This document shows, piece after piece, positions 45,182 to 53,998 of a DNA stretch of 64,000 nt. Below the pieces are notes generated by a model. That model was not told the DNA's origin. It searched no databases and saw only the letters and a program-made list of their open reading frames with translations. The stretch lies in NCBI GenBank assembly GCA_963795775.1, contig CAWCJL010000001.1, positions 196,391 to 260,390 on the forward strand, written 5' to 3'. The DNA comes from CAWCJL01 sp963795775. Its GTDB lineage: Bacteria > Acidobacteriota > Terriglobia > Terriglobales > Acidobacteriaceae. Each line of letters starts with the position of its first letter. The stretch's first letter is position 1. The position numbers and the translations under genes were made by a program.

Positions 45182-46234
45182 TTAATTCGGCATCAGCCCC
45201 AGCACCACATCCGGCGTGTCCGCGCCGCTGACTTCGATTTCGCTCGAGCTGCCGCGGTAGCTGGTATGCGTGGCCTGGTCATAGGCGCCGTTCACGGTGG
45301 CGGTGTAGCGTCCGTCAGGCACGGTGGGGAAGACGAAAACGCCCTCGGGGTCGGTGGACGTCGTGATGTCCGTCGCCGTCGCCTCGCCCGAGATTTTCAG
45401 CGACACCAGCGCGCGCGGCAGCGGATGCCCATCCTTCTGCGCAATCACCACGCCGCTTACCCGATGCAGCCCGATCACCGGCACCTGGATATCCAGTCCC
45501 GTGTGTTCATCCCCGCCGCGGATCTCCACCCGCTTGGCCCGGGTACGGCTGACCGTGTTGCCCAGGAAGGTGGGCAACATGGTGCGCGGCCAGGCCTGCA
45601 CGGTGTACACGCCGTCCGGCAGCCCGCTGATCCTGAAGTGCCCGCGATCATCCGTCTGGTTGGAGTTGCCGTACCGTCGTGGACGCGCCACATCGGCCGT
45701 GGCGGCGCCGGTGGAGATGTCAGGCGGCGCCGGGATCGCCATGATGAAAATACCCGGAGCCAAGCTGCCATCGTCGTAAGTGACGGTGCCGCTCAGCACG
45801 CCTCCGCGATAGATGGTGACCTGCGCGGAGACCGACTGGTTGGCCGGCACGGAAATGCGCGTCATCTGCGACAGAATGCGGTCCTGCTCCGCCTGGGGCA
45901 GTTGCTGCAGGTCTTCAGCGCGCAGCCCGCGCATGGGCTGCACGTATCCCGCGAGCGTGGCCTCGACGTAGTAGTCGCCCGGCGCCACCCCGTTCATTTC
46001 AAAGCTGCCGTCGCTCCCCGTGGTGGCCATGATGAAGCCCATACCGAAGCTGCCCGCCTCCGTCTTCGCCGGCTGCAAATGCACCGTAGCGAAGCGCGCC
46101 GGCTTCTGGGTATCGGCGCAGAAGACATGCCCGTAGACCGTGCCCATCGCCGGCTCCGCCTGGGGGAGCGCAGGCACCATCCCCGCCACGGAGAAGACGA
46201 ACAGCAGCAACGCACAACGGACGGCCTGGAACAT
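45182..46234 (-). CDS. Exported protein with carboxypeptidase-regulatory-like domains
   Basis: A 350-residue exported protein. The signal peptide is near residues 1-26. Three beta-sandwich modules follow, the first with GTVYGHVFCADTQKPARFATVHL and GSFEMNGVAPGDYYVEATLAGY. The second has GGVLSGTVTYDDGSLAPG and GHFRISGLPDGVYTVQAW, the third GVVIAQKDGHPLPRALVSL and GVFVFPTVPDGRYTATV. Such domains are abundant in acidobacteria and are thought to be structural or adhesive. GAGGAG lies five to six bases before the ATG at 46234, which decides the start. It converges on msrQ with only seven bases between. Confidence 0.8.
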   Translation of the reverse strand: MFQAVRCALLLFVFSVAGMVPALPQAEPAMGTVYGHVFCADTQKPARFATVHLQPAKTEAGSFGMGFIMATTGSDGSFEMNGVAPGDYYVEATLAGYVQPMRGLRAEDLQQLPQAEQDRILSQMTRISVPANQSVSAQVTIYRGGVLSGTVTYDDGSLAPGIFIMAIPAPPDISTGAATADVARPRRYGNSNQTDDRGHFRISGLPDGVYTVQAWPRTMLPTFLGNTVSRTRAKRVEIRGGDEHTGLDIQVPVIGLHRVSGVVIAQKDGHPLPRALVSLKISGEATATDITTSTDPEGVFVFPTVPDGRYTATVNGAYDQATHTSYRGSSSEIEVSGADTPDVVLGLMPN

Positions 46235-46333
46235 CGTGGCTCCTCGCGACCTCCTCACCTATAGACGCCGCTGCCCCTCTGTTGGACGACGATCTTTCAT
46301 CACCGCCGGGCTCTGGCCCGTCCGGGTCGCGGG

Positions 46334-47089
46334 TCAGTCGGGCTCTATCCCATCGAACAGGCCGGTCTCCCTGCCCATCAGCTCCGGATGGCGCGCCGCC
46401 ACCAGCAGGTACCGCTCCTCATGCCCATACTGCTCGTACAGCTCGCCCGCCCGGCTCAGGACCAGTTGCGTCCCGTGCGCTTCGAGCGCCCGCCGCTTGA
46501 TCTCCTTCAGAGGCCCCAGTTCCAGCACCAGCGAAGTCGGCGTCTTCGGCGCGACCGCGGCTTCCTCGGTGAACTTGGTAACGGTGAACTGCGTGGAAGC
46601 GTAGTACAGCTTCTGCGGCGCCCACAGCGGCAGTCCGGCCGCCAGTTGCTCCGGTGCGAAAAAGCTCCGGCCGCTCCAGTGAAAGGCCGCGGTCGCGAAC
46701 AGGCCGGCCATGGTGTGGTCGCGATGAATATTCGGCCCGCCGTCCCCGCCAAACGTCAGCACCACGTGCGGACGCATCCGGCGCATGCACTCCACCAGCG
46801 GCACCACCACGTCGTACCCGCACTCCTTCAGCAGCGCGCCGTCGGGGAACTTCCACACCTCCGCGTGCGACACGCCCAGAATCTCGCAGGAGGCCGCAAA
46901 CTCCCGCTTGCGCTCCGCTGCCAGCTCGTCGTCGCTGGCCGTGGTGCCGCGGTTCGAAGCCGCGCGGCCCTCGGTCAGGCAGATCACTGACGTCTCCGCG
47001 CCCTGCGCGTGCGCCTGCAGCAGCGCGCCGCCGAATCCGCCGCTCTCGTCATCCGGATGCGCCGTAATGCACATCAGCCGAAATGGCAA
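46334..47089 (-). CDS. PIG-L family deacetylase
   Basis: A 251-residue cytoplasmic LmbE-like zinc deacetylase. CITAHPDDESGGFGG lies at the very N-terminus and THGGDG-type context (LTFGGDGGPNIHRDHTMAGL) near residue 124-143 supplies the second His pair. A TTG start at 47089 is favoured: AGGAGG stands six bases before it, and the reading from there (PFRLMCITAHPDDE) fits the family; the ATG five codons later is the alternative. The substrate is unknown; BshB-type thiol pathways and sugar metabolism are both possible. Confidence 0.82.
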   Translation of the reverse strand: MPFRLMCITAHPDDESGGFGGALLQAHAQGAETSVICLTEGRAASNRGTTASDDELAAERKREFAASCEILGVSHAEVWKFPDGALLKECGYDVVVPLVECMRRMRPHVVLTFGGDGGPNIHRDHTMAGLFATAAFHWSGRSFFAPEQLAAGLPLWAPQKLYYASTQFTVTKFTEEAAVAPKTPTSLVLELGPLKEIKRRALEAHGTQLVLSRAGELYEQYGHEERYLLVAARHPELMGRETGLFDGIEPD

Positions 47090-47138
47090 AATCGTCCTCC
47101 TGAAAGTGTCGCCCGCAAACCAGCGCGTGCGTGCCGCG

Positions 47139-47864
47139 TCAGCAAGGGGCCGGGTAGTCCCAGGGCAGGGAACGCTGCGCGACCGGACGGAAGCTGAAGC
47201 GATGCAGCGGGCTCGGCCCGTGCTCCAGCAGCGCCCGTTTGTGCTCCGGCGTGCTGTAGCCCTTGTGCGAGGCCAGCCCATACTGCGGATACTGCTCGTG
47301 GTACTCGCACATGCGGCGGTCGCGGTACACCTTGGCAATCACCGACGCCGCGGCGATCGACAGGCTCAGCGAATCACCGTAGATGATGCTCGTCTGCCGG
47401 CAGGGTAGGTCGAGACGCAGCGCGTCAATCAGCAGGTGGTCGGGCGCGGGCTCCAGCCGCCGCACGGCGGCCAGCATGGCCAGCTTGGAGGCCTGATAGA
47501 TATTCACACGGTCGATGGTCTCGGCGTCGATCTCTTCAATCGCAAAAGCCAGCGCGCGCTGTTCGACGATCTTGGCCAGGCGCTCGCGGTGCTCCGGCTC
47601 GAGCTGTTTTGAATCCCGCAGCCCGCGGATGCGGCACTCCGGCGGCAGCACCACCGCGGCCGCCACCACCGGCCCGAACAATGCGCCGCGGCCCACCTCA
47701 TCCACCCCGGCAATACGTTCCGCGCCTTCTGCGCGCGCCGCCCGCTCAAAGCGGGAACCGCAGCGCAGTTTGCGCAGCATGCGCATTTTGCGCGTGGATG
47801 GAGAAACCGCTTCCTCATCCAGCGCTTCCAGTTCCTGCTCCGTCACCAGCTTGGCCGTACCCAT
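47139..47864 (-). CDS. rnhB: Ribonuclease HII
   Basis: RNase HII removes ribonucleotides from DNA. The 241-residue product has the acidic core motifs GVDEVGRGALFGPVVAAAV near residue 52, RDSKQLEPEHRERL near 83 and IYGDSLSLSIAAASVIAKVYRDRRM near 163. An N-terminal extension of about 45 residues, with SPSTRKMRMLRKLRCG, precedes the fold. Elsewhere rnhB often directly follows rplS; here rplS is about 2.9 kb away with two plus-strand genes between. Confidence 0.93.
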   Translation of the reverse strand: MGTAKLVTEQELEALDEEAVSPSTRKMRMLRKLRCGSRFERAARAEGAERIAGVDEVGRGALFGPVVAAAVVLPPECRIRGLRDSKQLEPEHRERLAKIVEQRALAFAIEEIDAETIDRVNIYQASKLAMLAAVRRLEPAPDHLLIDALRLDLPCRQTSIIYGDSLSLSIAAASVIAKVYRDRRMCEYHEQYPQYGLASHKGYSTPEHKRALLEHGPSPLHRFSFRPVAQRSLPWDYPAPC

Positions 47865-48056
47865 AGGCAAGCTCAGTGTAACCGGGCAGAACGTGGCTGC
47901 ATGCCGCGAGGCACTCGAAATGTTGTAGCTGCCGGCATGGTTGGCTGCAAGGCCCTCATCCGCATCGCGCAGAACGCAATGGCCGCCACAGCAGAGCGGC
48001 GCCGCAGGTTCCGCCGGGTACTTGCATCTCACCACGGTGGAAACAGGGGTGGGGTC

Positions 48057-48851
48057 ATGAGCAAGGGAGCGGTACTGTTCTGTTTGGCGCTGACCATGAG
48101 CGCAGCGGTCGCGCGGGCGCAGGACCCGAAACAGATCGTGCAGACGGCGGTAAACACGGAATTGGCCGCGGATAAGAATGACCACTCTCACTGGATCTAC
48201 AAGGAGTCCGACAAGAAGCCGGAGCAGAGCGTCGTGCAGTGGGTGGCAGAGACCAGCCAGGGCGACGTCAAGCGAGTCCTCGAAGAGAACGGTCAAAAGA
48301 TCTCCGAGGACGAGCAGGGGAAGCGCATGCAAAGCTTCATCCACGACACAAGCGCGCAGGCCAAGCAGCGCAGCGCCGGCCAGCACGACGATCAACAGGC
48401 GGAGAACATGTTGAAGCTGCTCCCCGTCGCGTTCATCTGGACCGTGACCGGCAACGACGGCACCATGACCACGCTGCACTTCAAGCCGGATCCGCAATTC
48501 AATCCGCCGACGCGCGAGGCCCGCGTCTTCGCCGCCATGGAAGGCGACATGGTGGTGGACAACAAGCAGCACCGCATCGCCAGCCTCAAGGGCCGGCTCA
48601 TTCACGACGTGGATTTCGGCTTCGGCTTGCTCGGCCGATTAAAGGCCGGCGGCAGCTTTGGCGTGGAGCGGCGCGAGACGGGCCACGGCGTCTGGCAGAT
48701 CACCGAAACCCATGTGCACATCCAGGGCCACGAGCTGCTGTTCAAAGAAATCTCCGAGCAGGAAGATGACGTCAAGACGCACTTCCAACCCGAGCCGAAC
48801 GACGTGACGATGGAGCAGGCCGCCCAGGCCCTGATGAAGCAGAGCGAATAA
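48057..48851 (+). CDS. Exported protein of unknown function
   Basis: A 264-residue protein with a signal peptide (GAVLFCLALTMSAAVARAQ, cut near residue 22). The mature part is mixed alpha/beta: WIYKESDKKPEQSVVQWVAETSQGDVKRVL near 47, then a helical linker with RMQSFIHDTSAQAKQ. The second half has DGTMTTLHFKPDPQFNPPTREARVFAAMEGDMVVD near 140-175 and IHDVDFGFGLLGRLKAGGSF near 192. A LolA/outer-membrane lipoprotein-sorting-like fold is possible but not shown. I have no family name. The upstream region is GGGGTGGGGTC before ATG. Confidence 0.65.
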   Translation: MSKGAVLFCLALTMSAAVARAQDPKQIVQTAVNTELAADKNDHSHWIYKESDKKPEQSVVQWVAETSQGDVKRVLEENGQKISEDEQGKRMQSFIHDTSAQAKQRSAGQHDDQQAENMLKLLPVAFIWTVTGNDGTMTTLHFKPDPQFNPPTREARVFAAMEGDMVVDNKQHRIASLKGRLIHDVDFGFGLLGRLKAGGSFGVERRETGHGVWQITETHVHIQGHELLFKEISEQEDDVKTHFQPEPNDVTMEQAAQALMKQSE

Positions 48852-49019
48852 GTAACATCCTGCCGAGCTTATCGCGTCCCGACGCTGATCCCCTGAACCC
48901 TGTTTTCATTGCGGAGCCCTCCGGCCGAGAGTAGACTCCGCTACGAGTTGAGAACGCCTGTTTCTGAAACCGGAGATTTCCCCGGGGCGTGATCACCTAT
49001 CTGCCTATCAGGAGTCTCC

Positions 49020-50285
49020 ATGTCACATAAAAAGTTACGATATCTCGTCGCAGCGGCCACGCTGCTGCCGAGCGTGCTTCTTCTCTCGCAAACTACGCCG
49101 AAGCTATCCTTTTCCGCTCCGCAATCCATTCCTGGCAGTTCCAAAGCAGGCGCTACGGTAATTCTTGACACTGGCGATGTGAACGGGGACGGAAATGCCG
49201 ACATCCTTGTGCAGTTCCCCGATGCCTTGAGGCTTCTATCCGGGAATGGTAACGGCGGCTTTACTCCCACCATCGCGACCTTCGGTTACTTCGGAGAATT
49301 CGATGCCTTGTATCTTGCGAACCTCGATAACAGCGGGAAACTGGGCGCCCTTGCGGTGCATCCCGGTTCGATTGACGATCACAACTGCGAATCCAATAAC
49401 GGCCAACTGACCGTGTTTACCGGAGACGGTAAAGGGCATTTCACGGTGGTATCGGAATACGCTCTCCAACCGGGTACGTATACAGAGGCGACGACCGGAG
49501 ACTTCAACCACGATGGCAAACAGGATATCGCCGTCTTATCCGTGGACACGGATGGCGATTGTGCTGTACCCATCGATATCGTCTATATCTTTTTGAACAA
49601 GGGAAACGGCCAGTTCACGCAGGCGCAAGCCATCACGGTCCAGGCGTATGGCCCGCTGGAAACGGGCGATTTCAACGGGGATGGCAAGGTGGATTTGGCC
49701 TTCGCCGGCTATACGATTGCGGGACCCGGCAGCAACGCATATCGGCAGGGGAATGTCCAGGTCCTGTCCGGGAATGGCGACGGGAGCTTTCGCACGGGGC
49801 CTGTCTATGCCTTCGTCGACATCCCGCCGAACAGCCAGCCAGGGCCGCTGGCCGCCGCTGACCTGAACGGGGATGGAAAAACCGACCTGGTCATCGGCTT
49901 AGCGGCCAAAAACGTCTCCGGCGCATACCCAAGGATTGCCACTCTGCTGGCCAAGCAGGCGGGAGGCTTCTACTGGGCTTCGGCGGTCAGCGTTCCCTCG
50001 GCTCCCTACAATCTCTCTTTGGCAGACTTCAACGGGGATGGCAAACTCGACTTGCTCACCATGCTGACCAGCTCCCTCTACAACAAAGTAGCTCCCGTGC
50101 TGGTGTCAGCCGGCCAAGGCAATGGAAGATTCGCCTCGACCCAGAGTTTCGCGACCTTCCCATACGCCTATCAGGCATACGCTCTTCCGTTCAAGAAAGG
50201 CGCACGCCCGAACATCATCTTTGGCAATTCCACCCCGCAAACCGCAGCTCAGGATTTGGGGCTGCTCGTCAACGAAACCAAGTAA
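49020..50285 (+). CDS. Exported FG-GAP/VCBS repeat protein
   Basis: A 421-residue exported protein with a signal peptide (residues 1-~24) followed by a seven-bladed-propeller pattern of calcium-binding repeats: GDVNGDGNADI, GDFNHDGKQDI, GDFNGDGKVDL, ADLNGDGKTDL and ADFNGDGKLDL (D-x-D/N-x-D-G loops). Typical of integrin-alpha-like surface proteins with adhesive or scaffold roles. AGGAG lies before the ATG. It stands alone and is flanked downstream by a repeat-rich intergenic region. Confidence 0.85.
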   Translation: MSHKKLRYLVAAATLLPSVLLLSQTTPKLSFSAPQSIPGSSKAGATVILDTGDVNGDGNADILVQFPDALRLLSGNGNGGFTPTIATFGYFGEFDALYLANLDNSGKLGALAVHPGSIDDHNCESNNGQLTVFTGDGKGHFTVVSEYALQPGTYTEATTGDFNHDGKQDIAVLSVDTDGDCAVPIDIVYIFLNKGNGQFTQAQAITVQAYGPLETGDFNGDGKVDLAFAGYTIAGPGSNAYRQGNVQVLSGNGDGSFRTGPVYAFVDIPPNSQPGPLAAADLNGDGKTDLVIGLAAKNVSGAYPRIATLLAKQAGGFYWASAVSVPSAPYNLSLADFNGDGKLDLLTMLTSSLYNKVAPVLVSAGQGNGRFASTQSFATFPYAYQAYALPFKKGARPNIIFGNSTPQTAAQDLGLLVNETK

Positions 50286-50712
50286 ACAGCTGGGTGCCCA
50301 CTCTTCACCGTGACGTGGAGGGTGGGCGTATCCGGCCGCGCCGCAGGCGCTCCGATTTCGTCTGATTTCAACCCGGGCGCCCACATACCCGGGTGCCCCA
50401 TCCTTTGCGCTGCACCGAAACCGAGGTCGCAATCCTGCTTCAGCGCAAAGGGTGGGCTTCTGCGCGGGAGCGCAGACCCCGCTCCTTCCCAACAAACTTG
50501 GCGTAGTATTTCCCGCATTTCGCTACACTGGAAATAGGGCAAGCAGCAATCCACCCTTCGCTTCGGCGTGGGTGTGCACTAAGCCCAATGTTTGCAGGAC
50601 TTTGCGTGTAACCGGTTTATTTGCAGGACTTTAGCCGGACACCCCCGAGCTAAGTCCAATGGCAAGAGGACTTTAGCCCGAAAGTCCGGGGGGGTGGGGG
50701 TACCCGGGCAGC
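50286..50712. other. Non-coding stretch with palindromic and direct repeats
   Basis: No credible gene is visible in this ~430-base region. It contains a 16-base inverted repeat (cccatcctttgcgctg at 50397-50412 and cagcgcaaagggtggg at 50441-50456, one mismatch). It also has a smaller gcccactct / gggtgggc pair at about 50295-50328 and a direct repeat tttgcaggacttt near 50590 and 50620. The look is that of a REP/palindromic intergenic element. Copy number in the genome is unknown. Confidence 0.5.
50397..50456. repeat. 16-base inverted repeat, REP-like
   Basis: The arms cccatcctttgcgctg and cagcgcaaagggtggg differ at one position and enclose a 28-base spacer. The phrase 'gtgccccatcctttgcg' has the look of a dispersed intergenic palindrome, but no second copy was found in this window. 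Confidence 0.5.
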
Positions 50713-50738
50713 AAAAACCCCGGACCGCAGCCCGGGGT
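50713..50738 (-). terminator. Terminator of the rpsP-rplS operon
   Basis: On the minus strand accccgg (as ACCCCGG / CCGGGGT stem) with an eight-base loop is followed by TTTTT, 20 bases after the rplS stop: a classical rho-independent terminator. Confidence 0.8.
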
Positions 50739-50757
50739 GTTGGAGCAGGGAACGCAG

Positions 50758-51111
50758 CTAGGTGCGCTCGACTTCCTTCAGGCGGGCAGCCTTGCCACGG
50801 AGGCCGCGGAGGTAAAAGAGCTTGGCGCGGCGTACGCGGGCCGAACGGACCTTCTCCACCTTGTCGATGACCTTGGAGTTGTAAGGGAAGATGCGCTCGA
50901 CGCCCTGGCCGAAGCTCATCTTGCGCACCGTGAAGGTGCCTTCGGGGCCCTTCTTGCAGGCGATCACGACGCCTTCAAAGGCCTGGAGCCGTTCCTTGTC
51001 GCCTTCTTTGATCTTTACCTGTACGCGCACCGTGTCGCCGGGCACAAAATTCGGGAGGTCCGTACGCGCAAGCTTGTCGGCGAGGCGCTGCATTACTGGA
51101 TGTATAGACAT
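50758..51111 (-). CDS. rplS: 50S ribosomal protein L19
   Basis: L19 lies at the 30S/50S interface. The 117-residue product shows PNFVPGDTVRVQVKIKEGDKERLQAFEGVVIACK (residues ~19-52), TFTVRKMSFGQGVERIFPYNSKVIDKV and VRRAKLFYLRGLRGKAARLKE near the end, a full match to the family. It is the last gene of the rpsP operon, separated from trmD by pdxH. Confidence 0.97.
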   Translation of the reverse strand: MSIHPVMQRLADKLARTDLPNFVPGDTVRVQVKIKEGDKERLQAFEGVVIACKKGPEGTFTVRKMSFGQGVERIFPYNSKVIDKVEKVRSARVRRAKLFYLRGLRGKAARLKEVERT

Positions 51112-51193
51112 GGCAATATCCTGGCAGTTGATTCAGAACTTCTAGTGTACATCGATTCGCCGAAGATGAGAACGACGCGCGTGCGCCGCGCGG

Positions 51194-51787
51194 CTACGGA
51201 TACAGCCGCTCCTTCGTCCAAGCGCCCTCGGCGCGCACAAACACAACCCGATCATGCAGCCGGTAGGAGCGGCTTTCCCAGAACTCAATGCGTTCCGGAT
51301 CGACGGCAAAACCGGTCCAGTAGGGTGGGCGCGGCACCGCGCCGGGAAACTGCATTTCGTACTCGTGCGCGCGCTCTTCCAGCAGCGTGCGGCTGGGCAG
51401 CGGGCGCGATTGCAGCGAGGCCCACGCGCCGATCTGGCTCATGCGCGAACGGCTTGCAAAGTATGCGTCGGCGTCTTCCCCCGGAACTTCTGTCACCGTG
51501 CCGGCGACACGTACCTGGCGCTGGAGCGACTTCCAGTGGAAGCACAGCGCGGCATGCGGATTGGCGCGCAGTTCCTTGCCCTTCCGGCTTTCCCGGTTGG
51601 TGTAGAAGACGAAGCCATGCTCGTCCGCCCGCTTGAGCAGCACCATGCGGACGGAAGGGACACCGGCCGCACTGGCCGTCGCCAGCGCCATCGCATTCGG
51701 GTCGTTGGGCTCGCTGCGGCCTGCTTCGGCAAGCCAGGATTGAAACAGCGCCAGCGGGTCCAGCGCATCCGGTAGAAAGGGATTCAT
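51194..51787 (-). CDS. pdxH: Pyridoxamine/pyridoxine 5'-phosphate oxidase
   Basis: PdxH makes pyridoxal 5'-phosphate with FMN. The 197-residue product has the family features: NAMALATASAAGVPSVRMVLLKRAD (residues ~31-55), GFVFYTNRESRKGKEL, AALCFHWKSLQRQVRVAG, SRSRMSQIGAWASLQS near 112 and the C-terminal signature RIEFWESRSYRLHDRVVF. It is placed between trmD and rplS, on the same strand, inside a normally uninterrupted ribosomal operon. Confidence 0.94.
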   Translation of the reverse strand: MNPFLPDALDPLALFQSWLAEAGRSEPNDPNAMALATASAAGVPSVRMVLLKRADEHGFVFYTNRESRKGKELRANPHAALCFHWKSLQRQVRVAGTVTEVPGEDADAYFASRSRMSQIGAWASLQSRPLPSRTLLEERAHEYEMQFPGAVPRPPYWTGFAVDPERIEFWESRSYRLHDRVVFVRAEGAWTKERLYP

Positions 51788-51841
51788 GCCGTTTCAGTCT
51801 ACCGGTCGCGTGGACAGCCACTTTGCTGCCACGCAAAAGCG

Positions 51842-52669
51842 CTAGGCGCCGTCGTCCTCTGCGCGGCTGCGCAGCAGGTCGAGATAAGCGCGGTCTTCGC
51901 GGCTGAGCACGGCTCGCTGGAGCAGGTCCGGCCGGTTCCGCAAGGTCTTCTCCAGCGCACGCCGACGGCGCCAGGCCCGAATCTCGTCGTGGTTGCCGCC
52001 GCTCAACACGGCAGGCACGGCAACGCCGCGGAACTCCGCCGGACGCGTGTAGTGGGGATAGTCCAGCAAGCCGCCCGCACCGTATGTGGCGCGCGGCGGG
52101 CCGCCGGCCTCCGGCGTACCCATCTGCGCATCCGCCGGCCCAAAGCTTTCAAACGCCGAGGACGCCTCGTTGCCCAGTACCCCCGGCAGCAGGCGCATGG
52201 TCGCGTCCAGGATCACCGCCGCCGCCAGCTCGCCGCCCGACAAAACGTAATCGCCGATCGAAAGTTCGCGATCGCAGAACAGCTCATTCACGCGCTCGTC
52301 CACGCCTTCGTAGCGGCCGCAAACAAACACAACTCGCTCCAGAACGGATAAATCCCGCGCCACCGCCTGCGTAAAGCGCGCGCCCTGCGCGGAAAGCAGC
52401 ACCACACTCTGCCGCGCGGCGGCCCGCTCCGCCTTCGGTGCCAGTGCGAGCGATTCAATCGCCGCCGCCAGCGGCTCCGGCTTGAGCACCATGCCTTCGC
52501 CGCCGCCGAACGGGCGATCGTCCACCGTCCGATGGCGGTCGTGGGTAAACGCGCGCAGGTCGTGCACGCCGATCTCCACCAGCCCGTTCTGGCGGGCGCG
52601 GCGCAGCACGCCCTGCTCAAACACGCTGCCCAGCAGCTCCGGAAAGATGGTGATGATATCGAAGCGCAC
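51842..52669 (-). CDS. trmD: tRNA (guanine37-N1)-methyltransferase
   Basis: TrmD methylates G37 next to the anticodon and prevents frameshifting. The 275-residue product starts MRFDIITIFPELL and has DRHRTVDDRPFGGGEGMVLKPEPL (residues ~44-67), the trefoil-knot SAM site FVCGRYEGVDERV near 112 and SIGDYVLSGGELAAAVILDA near 135. C-terminal HDEIRAWRRRRALEKTLRNRPDLL is typical. It follows rimM after five bases. Confidence 0.97.
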   Translation of the reverse strand: MRFDIITIFPELLGSVFEQGVLRRARQNGLVEIGVHDLRAFTHDRHRTVDDRPFGGGEGMVLKPEPLAAAIESLALAPKAERAAARQSVVLLSAQGARFTQAVARDLSVLERVVFVCGRYEGVDERVNELFCDRELSIGDYVLSGGELAAAVILDATMRLLPGVLGNEASSAFESFGPADAQMGTPEAGGPPRATYGAGGLLDYPHYTRPAEFRGVAVPAVLSGGNHDEIRAWRRRRALEKTLRNRPDLLQRAVLSREDRAYLDLLRSRAEDDGA

Positions 52670-52674
52670 CGGCT

Positions 52675-53307
52675 CTACTCCGGCTCTTGAAACGCTGTCT
52701 GCGCCGCGGCTTCCTGTGGTTGCGCGGCGCGCTCCTCTGTCGTGAGCGGCGCGTTGATCTCCGCCAGGCCTCCTGGCAGCCGCATGCGCACCCGTTTCGC
52801 GGTCACGTCCACGCCGACGAGGTAAGCCCTGGCAAAAGGCACCAGCAACTCCTGGCCCGCTGGCGTGCGCACCACCAGCAGGTCGGCCGTAACCGGCTCC
52901 CGCTGCACATCGACCACCTCGCCGAGGTCAACCGGAACGGCGGGCGTTTCGTCGATCACCCGGCAGCCGATCAGGTCGCCGATGTACACCGCGTCTTCGG
53001 CAAGAGGCGCACGCTCCGTCGCGGGAACGGCGACCACCATGCCACGCAGCGCTTCGGCGTCGTTGATGGAATCGATGCCGGAGAACTTCAGCACCAGCCG
53101 GTTCTTGTGGAGCCAATGGCTCTCCACCTCGAGCGAGCGCAGGGCGGAGACGTCGGGATGGTCAGGGGAATCTGCAGGGAGCAGAAAGACGCGGCGGCGC
53201 TCGGCAAAGCGCTCCGGGAAGTCAGTAAGGATTTCCGCCAGCAGTTCGCCGCGGCGGCCTTGTGGCCGGATCAGCTTTGCCAGCCATACGTAAGGGGCGT
53301 CGGCCAT
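52675..53307 (-). CDS. rimM: 16S rRNA processing protein RimM
   Basis: RimM aids 30S head assembly with S19. The 210-residue product has the N-terminal RimM barrel (VWLAKLIRPQGRRGELLAEILTDFPERF, residues ~7-34; GIDSINDAEALRGMVV near 80) and a PRC-barrel half (DLIGCRVID... LVPFARAYLVGVDVTAKRVRMRLPGGL). A Gln/Ala-rich tail ends it. It lies between khpA and trmD, the usual place. Confidence 0.95.
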   Translation of the reverse strand: MADAPYVWLAKLIRPQGRRGELLAEILTDFPERFAERRRVFLLPADSPDHPDVSALRSLEVESHWLHKNRLVLKFSGIDSINDAEALRGMVVAVPATERAPLAEDAVYIGDLIGCRVIDETPAVPVDLGEVVDVQREPVTADLLVVRTPAGQELLVPFARAYLVGVDVTAKRVRMRLPGGLAEINAPLTTEERAAQPQEAAAQTAFQEPE

Positions 53308-53346
53308 GAAAGGTACACCCGTGACCGGGCGCGAACCGGGGCCCGG

Positions 53347-53664
53347 CTACCCGGCCGCGACGGGCTCGTCTTCATCAATCTCGTCTTCGTCGTCTTCGAC
53401 GATATCGAGGATGTAGTTGCGGTGGTGCCGCGCGCTGATTGCGTTGAGGATGGTGCGCAGCGACCGGGCCGTGCGGCCCTGCTTCCCGATCACCTTGCCG
53501 ACATCGTCCGGCGCGACGCGCAGTTCCAGCACCGTGCCGTCCTCTTCCTCGTCGTCAAACGCGTCCACTTCGACAGCTTGGGGGTCATCGACGAGCGCTT
53601 TCGCAATCTCGGTTACAAGCTTCTCGATGCTTTCGAGCTTTTCGTCCGGCGTCATCGGGGCCAT
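53347..53664 (-). CDS. khpA: KH-domain RNA-binding protein KhpA
   Basis: KhpA is a small KH-domain protein that binds RNA, often with KhpB. The 105-residue product has LVTEIAKALVDDPQAVEV near residue 17 and the KH loop VGKVIGKQGRTARSLRTIL (~54-73, GxxG = GKQG). An acidic, disordered tail (EDDEDEIDEDE) is longer than in most relatives. It lies between rpsP and rimM, its standard place. Confidence 0.93.
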   Translation of the reverse strand: MAPMTPDEKLESIEKLVTEIAKALVDDPQAVEVDAFDDEEEDGTVLELRVAPDDVGKVIGKQGRTARSLRTILNAISARHHRNYILDIVEDDEDEIDEDEPVAAG

Positions 53665-53740
53665 GTACCTTTCAAGGATCTCAGGCGAGGGCGCAGCGGC
53701 GACTGCTGGTCTACGGCAGGTGCGCTGCCGTGGAACCCAC

Positions 53741-53998
53741 CTAGGCGGCTGGGGTGGCCGGAGCAGTGTTGTGCTGCTTTACGAGCTTGGCAACGCGATC
53801 GGAAAGCTGTGCCCCTACGCCGGTCCAGTGGTCAATGCGATCGTGCTTCAGATTGATCGTCGCCGGATTGGTACGAGGGTTGTAGGTGCCGACCACCTCG
53901 ATCGACCGGCCATTGCGTGCGCGGTCCTTTTCAATCACGACCACTCGGTAGTACGGCTGCTTGCGCGCTCCAAAACGCGCCAAACGGATCATCAGCAC
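53741..53998 (-). CDS. rpsP: 30S ribosomal protein S16
   Basis: S16 is a primary assembly protein of the 30S body. The 85-residue product begins with the family IRLARFGARKQPYYRVVVIEKDRARNGR and has VGTYNPRTNPATINL. A GTG at 53998 has AGAGGA seven bases upstream and is preferred to the ATG two codons later. It is the first gene of the rpsP-khpA-rimM-trmD-pdxH-rplS operon. Confidence 0.95.
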   Translation of the reverse strand: MLMIRLARFGARKQPYYRVVVIEKDRARNGRSIEVVGTYNPRTNPATINLKHDRIDHWTGVGAQLSDRVAKLVKQHNTAPATPAA

